A DNA stretch of 32,500 nucleotides from assembly GCA_905221605.1 (NCBI GenBank), contig CAJNDS010001009.1, positions 1 through 32,500 on the forward strand. The letters are read 5' to 3'. This DNA is from Symbiodinium natans (Eukaryota; Sar; Dinophyceae; Suessiales; Symbiodiniaceae). The notes beneath the pieces are model-generated. The model did not search any database. It had not been told where the DNA came from and saw nothing but the letters and a program-made list of their open reading frames with translations. A program made the position numbers and the translations under genes. Shown here piece after piece: positions 24,359-32,190 of the stretch; within the stretch, counting starts at the first letter, position 1, and each line of letters opens with the position of its first letter.

Positions 24359-24405
24359 CTTCCCCAAAGCCAGGAGTTCGCTCATGGACTCAGCCTGGCA
24401 CCCAG
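24359..24405 (+). CDS. Candidate internal exon with GC donor
   Basis: Acceptor AGTCATCCGCAG|CTT is 34 bp after the retroelement, donor CCCAG|GCTTAGGG. It reads LPQSQEFAHGLSLAP. A GC donor fits the noncanonical splice sites known in dinoflagellates. The element sits in the CCCTAAA part of the intron before this exon. Confidence 0.45.
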
Positions 24406-24523
24406 GCTTAGGGTCTACGGCTTAGAGAAATTGCATAGGGTTTGGGTTTCAACAAGTTTTGACCGAAACGCTTTTGTTTTAGAACCTAGGTTCACATTCT
24501 AAACCCTAAAACCTAAACCCCAG

Positions 24524-24631
24524 AGGGCGGGTGGGCGAAGCCTTTGGACCTCTTGGTCTTGTGGGGCCTTTTGAGGCCTTTTGGGGCCTGTCGGGTTTCT
24601 TCGGGGCCTCCCTAGAAGTCGGGCCTTTTGG
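24524..24631 (+). CDS. Candidate internal exon, 36 codons, Gly/Phe-rich
   Basis: From AACCCCAG|A to TTTTG|GTTTAGGG. It reads GRVGEAFGPLGLVGPFEA then FWGLSGFFGASLEV. Composition is repetitive, and a similar GAAGCCGTTGGGCTTCTTGG stretch recurs at 24770-24789 without clear splice sites, so this may be repeat-derived. Confidence 0.3.
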
Positions 24632-24643
24632 GTTTAGGGTGCG

Positions 24644-24764
24644 TAGGGTTTAGGGTTTAGGGTTTAGGGTTTAGGGTTTAGGGTTTAGGGTTTAGGGTTT
24701 AGGGTTTAGGGTTTAGGGTTTAGGGTTTAGGGTTTAGGGTTTAGGGTTTAGGGTTTAGGGTTTA
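24644..24764 (+). repeat. Perfect (TTTAGGG)17 tract
   Basis: The longest uninterrupted heptamer run in the window, about 17 units without a substitution, suggesting recent expansion. Confidence 0.95.
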
Positions 24765-24858
24765 ATTGCCGAAGCCGTTGGGCTTCTTGGTGGTCTCCCG
24801 GGTCGTGGGGGCCTCTTGGGCTTCCGGGCCTCCGAAAAAAGCCGGCTTAGGGTTTGGG

Positions 24859-24928
24859 GGTTTGGAGTTTAGGGTTTAGGGTTTAGGGTTTAGGGTTTAG
24901 GGTTTAGGGTTTAGGGTTTAGGGCGTAG
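24859..24928 (+). repeat. TTTAGGG tract
   Basis: Nine or so heptamers. It is separated from the perfect tract by ~95 bp that resembles part of 24537-24600. Confidence 0.9.
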
Positions 24929-24975
24929 GGTTTAGGGTTTCGGGTTTAGGGTCTAGGGGGTTTGGGGTTTGGAGT

Positions 24976-25100
24976 TTACAAGTAGGGGCCCCCTAGTTAC
25001 ACGTAGGGTTATAAGGTCCCCAAGTTGGGTTATAAGTCGTATTATGCGGGTTATAACTCCCCTAACTCAAGTTAGTATCATACAGGGCACCTACTTGTAA
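24976..25100. mobile_element. Fold-back (MITE-like) element, family A copy 2
   Basis: TTACAAGTAGG at 24976 is mirrored by CCTACTTGTAA at 25090-25100. Its body matches 13496-13606. It is embedded in TTTAGGG-type sequence on both sides. Confidence 0.65.
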
Positions 25101-25666
25101 GGTTTGGGGTTTGGGGTGTGGACTTTAGGGTTTAGGGTTTAGGGTTTCGGGTTTAGGGTTTAGGGCTCAGGGTTCAGGGTTTTGGGGTTCGGGGTCTGGG
25201 GTTTAGGGTTTGGTGCCTCCCTGGGCCTCCAGGATTTGAGGCCTCTGGCGCCTACTGCTTTGGCCTAAACCCCTACACCCTAAACCCTAAACCCTAGACC
25301 CTAAACCCTAAACCCTAAGCCCTAAACCCTAAACCGTAAGGGTAGTTACACGGTCAGGTCTTTCAAGCATTCTAATTCTAAGTGTAGTTGGTTCCTTAGG
25401 GTGTAGGTTGTAGGGTTTAGGGCTTACATGGGCACTGAGTATGGTCCCTTACCTCCCTTTCTGAAGTATGGGCCTTGGGCTGTAGAGGGTCTATAAGGGG
25501 GCAACTACCCTAAGAGTGGATTGGTTTACTTAACCTCGGCTTGTCAGCTGTTTCAACAAGCCACTTGGGAACTTCCCAAAGACGTCACACAACTACAATT
25601 GATCATTTATTTTGGTTTGTGGATTTCGGGTCTAGGGTTCAGGGTTTTGTGGCTCACCGATTCGAG
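25101..25666. other. Telomere-like interval, no gene called
   Basis: G-tract 25102-25212, C-tract 25264-25335, then AT-richer sequence. TAAGGGTAGTTAC near 25338 and GCAACTACCCTAAG near 25501-25514 are roughly complementary and may be the ends of another fold-back element. 25521-25640 is open on + but not convincingly coding. Confidence 0.5.
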
Positions 25667-25726
25667 GGTTTCGGCGCTTCAAGCTTCAGGCTCAAGGCTC
25701 GTATGGGAGCTTTTGGGTCAAGAAAG
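25667..25726 (+). CDS. Candidate internal exon, exactly 20 codons
   Basis: From ATTCGAG|GGT to AGAAAG|GTTTGGGGTTTAG. It reads GFGASSFRLKARMGAFGSRK. No C-tract immediately upstream, but the donor continues into TTTAGGG-like sequence. Confidence 0.35.
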
Positions 25727-26424
25727 GTTTGGGGTTTAGAGTTCAGGGCTGAGGGCTTGGGACTTATGAGTCTGAGATCCTAAGCCCCAAACCACAAATC
25801 CTAAACCCCTCCTATTTATTATTATTCTTATTATCATTATTATATATATATATATATAATGAATGTTAGTTGAACCCCTCTGTGCTCGAGATTCGACCTT
25901 CCAGTGCCCCCCGTAATTCAAGAAGAGGGCCTCCTAAACCCTGCCGAGAGAGCCCACAGCCCCTTAATTGAGGAATGTACCTTCGACCATATAGGGATCC
26001 TTAGTATGATGAAGGTATATTCCTCAAAGAGGCTCTTGGGGCACATCCCAAACCCGAAGGCTGTTCCCCAGCCCAGACCACCCCCACGCGCCCCCGACCA
26101 ACCCCATCCAACCCTTCCAAAAGCCAAACTCTGTCAAAACGTCATCGGGCCCCAAGCCCCATACAGTTACCCTCAACCCTAAACCTACATAAAAGCCCTG
26201 AACCCAAAGCCCCTACAGCCCCAAACCCTAAAGCCCTAATTAAAGTCCGAAAGCACAAACCCCAACCCCCAACCCCCAAAACCCCAACCCCCAGACCCCA
26301 GACCCCGAACCCCAAACCCCAAACCCCAAACCCCAGACCCCAAACCTTCAGCCCTAAGCCCCAAACCCTAAACCCTAAGCCCTAAACCCCAAACCCCAAA
26401 CCCCAAACCCCAAACCCCAAAAAG
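25727..26424. other. Repeat-rich interval, no gene
   Basis: 25816-25862 is TTATTA/TATATA microsatellite. 25972-26025 is an inverted repeat (TTGAGGAATGTACC against GGTATATTCCTCAA). 26040-26130 is proline-codon rich. 26180-26420 is a long, degenerate CCCTAAA/CCCCAAA tract ending at the next acceptor. Confidence 0.6.
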
Positions 26425-26518
26425 GCATGCATGGCGTGAACTTCCGGCCCGAGGAGCTCCAGGACGCCGGCTGCTGCTCCCCTTGAACCTCGAAACCGCA
26501 TCGCCTCCCCAAGTGGGG
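26425..26518 (+). CDS. Candidate internal exon, 31 codons
   Basis: From CCCCAAAAAG|GC to GTGGG|GTAGGGTTTAGGG. The frame open throughout reads AWRELPARGAPGRRLLLP then LNLETASPPQVG. A second frame reads MHGVNFRPEELQDAGCC and stops early. C-tract before, G-tract at the donor. Confidence 0.4.
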
Positions 26519-26698
26519 GTAGGGTTTAGGGTTGAGGGTTGAGGGTTTAGGGTGTAGGGTTTAGGGTTTAGGGTTGGTTCTTGGGATATTCTTAAGTAGG
26601 GCTTTTGGGACCCGAAATAGGGCGATCAGTACAGTCACTACATTTTTAACCCTACTTCTAACTTCTAACTACCCCGTCTTATACTGGGATCCCCCAAG

Positions 26699-26784
26699 CT
26701 GGACGATAATTTTCACGCCGCGCGACCTGCCCGCCTCAGCCAGGCCTGCCCAGCGGCGGATGTGAAGGTGCTGTTAGGCTTCAG
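26699..26784 (+). CDS. Candidate internal exon, 28 codons
   Basis: From CCCCCAAG|CTG to TTCAG|GTTTAGGG. It reads LDDNFHAARPARLSQACP then AADVKVLLGF, with strong GC third-position bias. Product unknown. Confidence 0.5.
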
Positions 26785-27292
26785 GTTTAGGGTTTAGGGT
26801 TTAGGGTTTAGGGTTTAGGGTTTAGGGCTTAGGGTTTAGGGCTTAGGGTTTAGGGTTTAGGGTTTAGAGATGAGGGTTTAGGGTTTAGGGCTTGGAGAGG
26901 CTTCGTGGAGGATCCTGTTACAACACGCAGGCACCCCAAATGCGGCAGTGGCAAAACAACAAGAGACAAGCAAACAAGGATGCAGAGCCCGGGGGGGGGG
27001 GGGAGGGGGCACCCCAGTGGCGCCTTGGATTTCTTTACTGTCAGTTGTTTAGACAAATAACTTGAGAAACATTCAGAGTGATGTCACACACACAGAGAGA
27101 CGTTTTTTGCTTGTTTTATTCTTGAGGGTTTAGGCCCTGTTGAGGGTTTAGGGCCCCGTTTAGGGGTGGAGGGTTGAGGTGTGATGTTCAGGGTTTAAAG
27201 GGGTTTAGGGTTCAGGGTTTAGGGTTTAGGGTTTAGGGTTTAGGGCTCAGGGGTTTCGGGTTTTATGGCTTCGGGTGGTCATTGCTGGTGAG
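26785..27292. other. TTTAGGG tracts around an unassigned stretch
   Basis: 26785-26893 and 27122-27265 are G-strand tracts. Between them a G13 run (26989-27001) and CACACACAGAGAGA occur. The minus-strand ORF reading through 26850-27056 is partly repeat-derived (LNPKP ends) and not called. Confidence 0.6.
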
Positions 27293-27364
27293 GACGCCTG
27301 GGACATGTTTGACCCCAGTGGGAAGGGAGCCATCTCGCCGGATGCTCAGCGAAGGATGGCTGGA
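27293..27364 (+). CDS. Candidate exon encoding an EF-hand-like loop
   Basis: From CTGGTGAG|GAC to GCTGGA|GTTCTC, exactly 24 codons: DAWDMFDPSGKGAIS then PDAQRRMAG. DPSGKGAI matches the first eight positions of a Ca-binding EF-hand loop (D1, S3, K5, G6, I8), but position 12 is Ala instead of Glu/Asp, so calcium binding is doubtful. The parent protein is unknown. Confidence 0.5.
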
Positions 27365-28547
27365 GTTCTCGCACCCTTAAGCCTAAACGCCCCTAAACCG
27401 TGGTTTAGGGTTTAGGGCTTAGGGTTTAGGGTTTAGGGCTGAGAGCTTAGGGCTTAGGGCTTAGGGTTTAGGTTTAGGGTTTAGGGTTCGGGAATTTTGG
27501 GTTTGGGGTTTAGGGTGTTACGGGCAACCCTAAACCCTAAGCCCTCGCACCCCAAGTACACCTTCAAGCCCTGAAGCCCCCCCTCAACCTTAAGGCGGGT
27601 TTCCCAAAACAGGGGTGGCCGTACCTTTTGGGATTCCTCCCCTGGGGGTTGTGAAGAAATTTGTTATGGAGTAAGTAAAGGTACCCTAAACCCTAAACCC
27701 TAAACCCTAAACCCTAAACCCCAAACCCTAAAGATTAAACCTAAACCCTAAACCCTAGACACTCCCCATCTTGGGGAAATACCTTGCTCGCCACAAGGCG
27801 CCGAAGTATGAGCCCCCCCCCCCCCCCCCCCCCTAAACCGAAGTTTTTCAAGGCCGAGCTTCCTTTAGGTACCCAGAGCGCCCAACATCCTTTGCTTTAA
27901 GGCGTATTTTAGGTTTCAGGGTCTAGGGTTTAGGGTTTAGGCGTATTCCTGTTACACCATATTAGGCACCCGGATTCTGATTGAAGGCGTTTCCCTTCGT
28001 TAGGGGCTCTATACCTTGAGAAGCACTGGGCTCTTGGGGTAGGGTTCAGGGACCTTGCTCTCCAAACCCTGAACCCTCAACCCTCAACCCTAAACCCTAG
28101 ACCCTAAACCGTAAACCCTAAACCCTAAACCCTACTTTGGGAAACGCCCCCATAGCTTGAATGACCATCCTGCAGTTGTAGGTCTAAACCCTGCGACCTG
28201 CTCTTTCGCAGTAGACTTGGGCGCACCCCCTGAACCCTAGACTCTCGGGCTTAGGGTTTAGGGTTCAAGGTTCAGGGCTTAGGGTTTAAGGTTTAGGGTT
28301 TAGGGTTTAGGGTTTAGGGTTTAGGGTTTAGGGCTAAACCCGAAGGTTTCAGGGTGTAGCTTGTCGGCTTCGACTTCACCCGAAAATGAAACTACCCATA
28401 ACCTACTTGGCCCACAGAGCCGGGTTTGGGGTTAAGGGTTCAGGGCCTCCCCTAAACCCTAAACCCTAAACCCTAAACCCTAAAAACCCTAAACCCTAAA
28501 CCCTAAACCCTAAACCCTAAACCCTAAACCCTAAACCCTAAACGAAG
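27365..28547. other. Long telomere-like interval, no secure exon
   Basis: Alternating tracts: C-like 27377-27400, G 27403-27520, C 27527-27545, C 27682-27760, G 27908-27940, C 28062-28132, G 28252-28335, C 28450-28544. A C21 run lies at 27813-27833, preceded by a short open stretch (KYLARHKAPKYE) with no clear acceptor. Some of this may be intergenic. Confidence 0.6.
28450..28544 (-). repeat. Near-perfect CCCTAAA tract
   Basis: About 13 heptamers with one AA insertion, immediately before a terminal exon candidate. Confidence 0.95.
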
Positions 28548-28631
28548 CCTGGTAGGTACGCCGACTTCTGCCGGGTCATGTCTCAGAAAGTCCAGTTCGG
28601 GCGGCATCTCAACCGTCAGATGTACAAGTAG
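28548..28631 (+). CDS. Candidate terminal exon, 27 codons and TAG
   Basis: Acceptor AAACGAAG|CCT follows the CCCTAAA tract by 3 bp. It reads PGRYADFCRVMSQKVQFG then RHLNRQMYK and TAG. GC-rich third positions and mixed composition make this one of the better exon calls. It lies ~1.2 kb after the EF-hand-like exon and may end the same gene, which I cannot show. Confidence 0.5.
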   Translation, partial: PGRYADFCRVMSQKVQFGRHLNRQMYK

Positions 28632-29547
28632 CGTGGACCTTTGCTTAAGATTTGGGACCCTGTCGATGATTTATGAACCTTACCATGTGCTTTTTATGGG
28701 GTTACAGGGTGCAGAAACCCCTAAAACCTAAGCCCTAAGCCCTAAAACCTGAACCCTAAACCCTAAACCCTAAACCCTAGACCCTAGACCCTAGACCCTA
28801 GACCCTACCCCCTAAACCCTAAGCCCTAAAGGGTGCAGAAAGCATGAATGCAGGCTGGGCCGCAGGATCCTGAACAACCGGTTTAGGGTTTAGGGTTTAG
28901 GGTTGAGGGCTTAGGGCTTAGGGCTTAGGGCTTAGGGCTTAGGGTTTAGGTTTAGGGTTTAGGGTTTAGGGTTTAAGGGGCCTATACGGGAACCCAAACT
29001 CGCTAAAGAAAGGGAATAAGGGCCTACTCTCGGTTCTCGGCAAGTATCTCCATCCCGAAGCCCTAGACCCTTGATACTCTTTATGTAAGACCTGCTTGCA
29101 CCACCACTCCCGCCCTCTAACAGAATGCGAACCTAAGCCAAGATTGCACCATTTTTCCCTAGGTTGCTCTTGGGTCACCTGGGTCTAGTTACTGTGTGAA
29201 CAGGCTTGAATGAAAGACCCTACGCAGTTCCAACAATAGGCTGACAAGTTATTCGCATGTAGATTGTCCATTGCTACCTAGTGTTCATGGTCGATCACAA
29301 TCATGTGACTGTTATGAGCGAGTGTTTGTAAATTGGTGAGTGTCCTTTTTGGGGATATTAGCAAAAACCACCATAGCCACACTACTTCTAGTCCGTGTCT
29401 CTTGATCATGCATAGATCTCGGGGTCTTATGTTTTGCCGAACCCTGAACCCTAAGCCCCTGGGATACGGTACTATAATCCCTATTAAGGACTGTTAGTAT
29501 AAGGGGGAACATCCCAACGAAGCCCTGAAATTTCACATCTGTGCGAG
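28632..29547. other. Probable 3' UTR/intergenic region with repeats
   Basis: C-tract 28718-28830, then the micro-exon candidate 28854-28880, G-tract 28881-28975, and a dispersed repeat (28975-29187) related to 14085-14297. 29190-29540 is plain, lower-GC sequence with no coding signal apart from a C-strand scrap at 29437-29455. Confidence 0.5.
28854..28880 (+). CDS. Candidate 27 bp micro-exon
   Basis: From GAATGCAG|G to AACCG|GTTTAGGG, reading LGRRILNN. The support is only positional (C-tract, AG, short open frame, GTTTAGGG). Confidence 0.2.
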
Positions 29548-29645
29548 AACAACTTGGCATCTGCACTCAAGAGCATGCCTCTCTGTCCGAGACGCTTCTG
29601 CAGCTTGCAGACAAGCTGGCAGCGCCTTTGCGATGGGAACTCTGG
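29548..29645 (+). CDS. Candidate internal exon, 32 codons
   Basis: From CTGTGCGAG|AA to CTCTGG|GTTCAG. It reads QLGICTQEHASLSETLLQ then LADKLAAPLRWELW, leucine-rich and probably helical. The donor runs into TTTAGGG repeats. Product unknown. Confidence 0.5.
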
Positions 29646-29696
29646 GTTCAGGATTTAAGGTTTAGGGTTTAGGGTTTAGGGTTTAGGGGTCAGCAG

Positions 29697-29782
29697 CAGA
29701 CCATGTGAGGCATAAGGCTTTTCACGTGTTTGTGAAGTCGCCGCGTGGCATTACTCATGTTTTCTTTAGCCTTCGACGTGGG
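29697..29782 (+). CDS. Candidate exon, 28 codons
   Basis: From GTCAGCAG|CA to a canonical GTAAGC donor, reading DHVRHKAFHVFVKSPRGI then THVFFSLRRG. It would be separated from 29548-29645 by a ~51 bp intron made almost wholly of TTTAGGG repeats, but the phases do not join cleanly. The same frame stays open to TAA at 29975 (ending with a basic PPKKRKNPKR stretch) if unspliced. Confidence 0.4.
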
Positions 29783-30141
29783 GTAAGCCAAGTAACCCTA
29801 AACCCTAAACCAAGGGGTTTCAAAAGATCAGCAAGCCTATTCACCAGCCGGAACCAAAGAAAGTACCATGGTCATATGTTTTGCAGGATCCTCTCTTGTT
29901 TCAGTAGACCACCCAAAAAACGCAAAAACCCTAAACGCCCATTTTACATCGAACTGTACCGGCTCTTAGGACTTTAACCTTTTGGGTTTTTGTAGAAACT
30001 GCAATAAGGAGCCCAAACAATAAACTTTTATGAGGAGTTCAGAAGTCAGCCAAGCGTTTGTGTGGACACTAAAGGGGCCCTAAACCCTAAACCCTAAGCC
30101 CTAAACCCTAAACCCTAAACCCGATTTGTATGGACAATTAG
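29783..30141. other. Unassigned interval
   Basis: A good acceptor, TATGTTTTGCAG|GATCC, lies at 29886, after which the frame reads ILSCFSRPPKKRKNPKRP to TAA at 29975. It is possibly a terminal exon, but splicing from 29782 would put it out of that frame. 30080-30121 is a CCCTAAA tract. Confidence 0.4.
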
Positions 30142-30212
30142 TTGCACGCTCGTGGGCCTGAGCGGCTGGAAGATCTCCCTGGTCACCTGACACGCATACC
30201 CCGAGTCCTGGG
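30142..30212 (+). CDS. Candidate internal exon, 23 codons
   Basis: From GACAATTAG|TTG to CTGGG|GTTTAGGG. It reads LHARGPERLEDLPGHLTR then IPRVLG. C-tract upstream, G-tract at the donor. Product unknown. Confidence 0.45.
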
Positions 30213-30653
30213 GTTTAGGGTTTAGGGTTTTAGGGTTTAGGTTTTAGGGTTTAGGGTTAGGGCTTCGGGCCCAAATCCCCCGGCTCAGACAACAAGAAGG
30301 CTCGGCTTAGACGTTTGGAGGCTAGATTTAGGGGTCTCAGGGCTTGAGCTGAACGATAAAACCGCCAACCCTCCAAGGGTTTAGGGTTTAGGGTTTAGGA
30401 ATTAGGGTTTAGGAATTAGGGTTTAGGGTTTAGGGTTTAGGGTTCCAAACCGAAACCTCTGTCATGGCCAGGGGCAAAGAGAGGCACTGGTCTTGGGTCA
30501 CAACTCACATAGGGATCGGAATGATTCCTAATAGTGTTCCTTTATGGTCCTTTTGTAATCATACCATAGTAATCCCCAAAACCCTAGTTTAATTATTAAG
30601 GCGCCTAGATTACCGTGTTTGTTCAGATAAATCGATTTGGGTTTTTTGGATGT
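30213..30653. other. TTTAGGG tracts and unassigned sequence
   Basis: G-tracts at 30213-30270 and 30378-30452, the second with TTTAGGAATTAGGG repeated. 30453-30653 is AT-richer with no coding signal. Confidence 0.6.
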
Positions 30654-30778
30654 CTACTTGGAGGTTCATAGGCAGTTATAAGTAGAGTTATGAGTATCCT
30701 GATTTGGGTTCTACGTCTCTACGTTTTTGTTACCACATCTATAATCCTACTTATAGCTACCCATGAACGTCCAAGTAG
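30654..30778. mobile_element. Fold-back (MITE-like) element, family B, 32 bp inverted ends
   Basis: CTACTTGGAGGTTCATAGGC at 30654 onward is mirrored by the last 32 bp ending CCAAGTAG at 30778, 28 of 32 bases matching. Related arms occur at 7512-7580, 7718-7740 and 10141-10210. Confidence 0.7.
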
Positions 30779-30824
30779 GGTTTGGGATTTAGGGCCTTCA
30801 CTTATAAGCCTGACCCCTCACTAG

Positions 30825-30951
30825 CCTGCGACATGTGCACCAGCCGCTTGGACAACGCTATTATGTTTGTGACCTGACTAAGCTGCATACCTCGCGCCAA
30901 AAGAGGTTCGCTCGTTCCGATCGCCAACTCGAGCTGCTAGGACAACTCTAA
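30825..30951 (+). CDS. Candidate terminal exon, ~41 codons and TAA
   Basis: From CTCACTAG|C (or CACCAG at 30842). It reads LRHVHQPLGQRYYVCDLTKL then HTSRQKRFARSDRQLELL and TAA. Basic and mixed; GC-rich third positions. CCCTAAA repeats follow the stop. Product unknown. Confidence 0.5.
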
Positions 30952-30966
30952 ACCCTACACCCTAGA

Positions 30967-31121
30967 CTGGCCCTAAACCCTAAACCCTAAACCCTAAACC
31001 CTAAACCCTAAACCTACAAACCCTAAACACTAAACCCCAAACCTATAATCCCCAAACCCTATATAACCCTTAAACCCGCTTAAACCCTAAACCCTAAACC
31101 CTAAACCCTACACCCTAAACC
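30967..31121 (-). repeat. CCCTAAA tract
   Basis: Near-perfect heptamers in two blocks with degenerate sequence between, ending 15 bp before the next acceptor. Confidence 0.9.
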
Positions 31122-31135
31122 ATGGCTCTGCGCAG

Positions 31136-31244
31136 GTTTTTTGGCACAAGCTGACTCGACCCAAGGTCGGGTCCGCGTATGTCTGCCATGAGCGCCAGCG
31201 ACTCCCAGGTTTCAGTCCGCGAGGTCCAGCTGCAGGAGGCCTTT
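31136..31244 (+). CDS. Candidate internal exon, 36 codons
   Basis: From GGCTCTGCGCAG|GTT to CCTTT|GTAAGG. It reads VFWHKLTRPKVGSAYVCHER then QRLPGFSPRGPAAGG. The C-tract ends just before it and TTTGGGG/TTTAGGG starts just after the canonical donor. A second frame (VSVREVQLQEAF) is open over its last 36 bp. Confidence 0.5.
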
Positions 31245-31558
31245 GTAAGGGTTTGGGGTTTAGGGTTTGGGGTTTAGGGTTTAGGGTTTAGGGTTCAGGG
31301 CTTAGGGTTTAATCCCTTCCCCCTTTTATTAAATACCCCCCCAATAATAAAAATACTTTCCGGAAAAACCTCCCGAAACCGAGCCCGCCTTTTAAACCCT
31401 ATTCCGAATTAGGGGGGGGGGGGTTCAGGCCTCCAAGAAATCCTTCAACACCAATAAAACCCTCAGAGGGTTTTGGGTTGGGGGGTCTAGGGTTAATTAA
31501 GGGTTTAGGGCTTAGGGTTCAGGGTTTAGGTTTAATTTAGAGGCCCGTCTTTTGGCAG
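31245..31558. other. G-tract, AT-rich patch and homopolymers
   Basis: 31245-31312 is TTTAGGG-like. 31320-31400 holds TTTTATTAAATACCCCCC and similar. G12 run at 31409-31420. 31492-31532 is G-tract again. Frequent homopolymers make base accuracy uncertain here. Confidence 0.6.
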
Positions 31559-31633
31559 CACGAAGCTGTCTGTCAGCTGCCTGTGAGCCTGGCTCTCCAC
31601 ACCCTGAAGTCTAATTTTGCGACATTTCGATAA
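31559..31633 (+). CDS. Candidate terminal exon, 24 codons and TAA
   Basis: Acceptor CCCGTCTTTTGGCAG|CAC. It reads HEAVCQLPVSLALHTLKS then NFATFR and TAA. A GTGAGC at 31583 could instead be a donor. It could be spliced to 31136-31244 across a TTTAGGG-containing intron. Confidence 0.4.
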   Translation, partial: HEAVCQLPVSLALHTLKSNFATFR

Positions 31634-31687
31634 ACATACCCCCTAATAATACCCCCTAATAATAAAAACACATTTCGAATTTTTAAA

Positions 31688-31720
<33 letters not shown>

Positions 31721-31839
31721 GGGGGGACCCCCCCGTTTAATATTAGGGGGAAGGGATTAGGGCTCTGGGCTTGGGGCTTGGGTTGTAGTGTTTAGGGCTC
31801 AGGGTGTCGGTGGCAGGTGTGCAGGCCAATGCGTTGCAG
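31634..31839. other. Low-complexity stretch with G32 run
   Basis: CCCCCTAATAAT occurs twice near 31640-31660, followed by a G32 homopolymer (31688-31719), then G6, C7 and G-tract remnants. This probably includes sequencing or assembly noise. Confidence 0.6.
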
Positions 31840-31973
31840 GTGGCATTCTTGTTTTTGAGCGCCTGCGTATGCTGTCTAGTATGAGCGCATGCCGCATATC
31901 TCCCCGACAAAAGGAGCACATGACTGGCGCCAAAGTCAGTGGAGACATGCCGCCTCATGTTAACTACTCATAG
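31840..31973 (+). CDS. Candidate terminal exon, 43 codons and TAG
   Basis: Acceptor ATGCGTTGCAG|GTGG. It reads GILVFERLRMLSSMSACRIS then PRQKEHMTGAKVSGDMPPHV and TAG at 31971. The frame is open further upstream to 31788, but that part is repeat-like. Product unknown. Confidence 0.45.
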
Positions 31974-32070
31974 CCTCATTTAGGATGCTTCGAAACCTCT
32001 ACTTATGTTTCCCAAAAACGAACCTCCGAGACTCAGCTTGCCCAGGGTTTCGAACCCCCGGTTGGTCCAG

Positions 32071-32190
32071 GAAGATGCAGACCTCAGCAGCAGCACGAGA
32101 ATACCTTCGTCTCCAATGTACTTGTCTGAGCGCAGTGTCCAAGCATTCTCCAACGAGGGCTACGAGATCAAGGAGACCCCACTGTCCTAA
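32071..32190 (+). CDS. Candidate terminal exon, 39 codons and TAA
   Basis: Acceptor GGTTGGTCCAG|GAA. It reads EDADLSSSTRIPSSPMYLSE then RSVQAFSNEGYEIKETPLS and TAA. Ser-rich and acidic. An upstream acceptor, TTGCCCAG (32047), would add eight codons. Product unknown. Confidence 0.5.
   Translation, partial: EDADLSSSTRIPSSPMYLSERSVQAFSNEGYEIKETPLS

Noticed and set aside
25709-25721. GCTTTTGGGTCAAG as a second spliced-leader relic
   Set aside because: It carries a mismatch in the core and lacks the CCA before the T run; it lies within an exon candidate and is likely chance.
26850-27056. Minus-strand ORF ending LNPKPSSLNPKP
   Set aside because: The C-terminal part is translated CCCTAAA-type repeat and the rest spans a G13 run; no coding bias.
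28200-28252. Exon after the good acceptor GCTCTTTCGCAG|TAGAC
   Set aside because: All three phases meet a stop within the short stretch before the next TTTAGGG tract.
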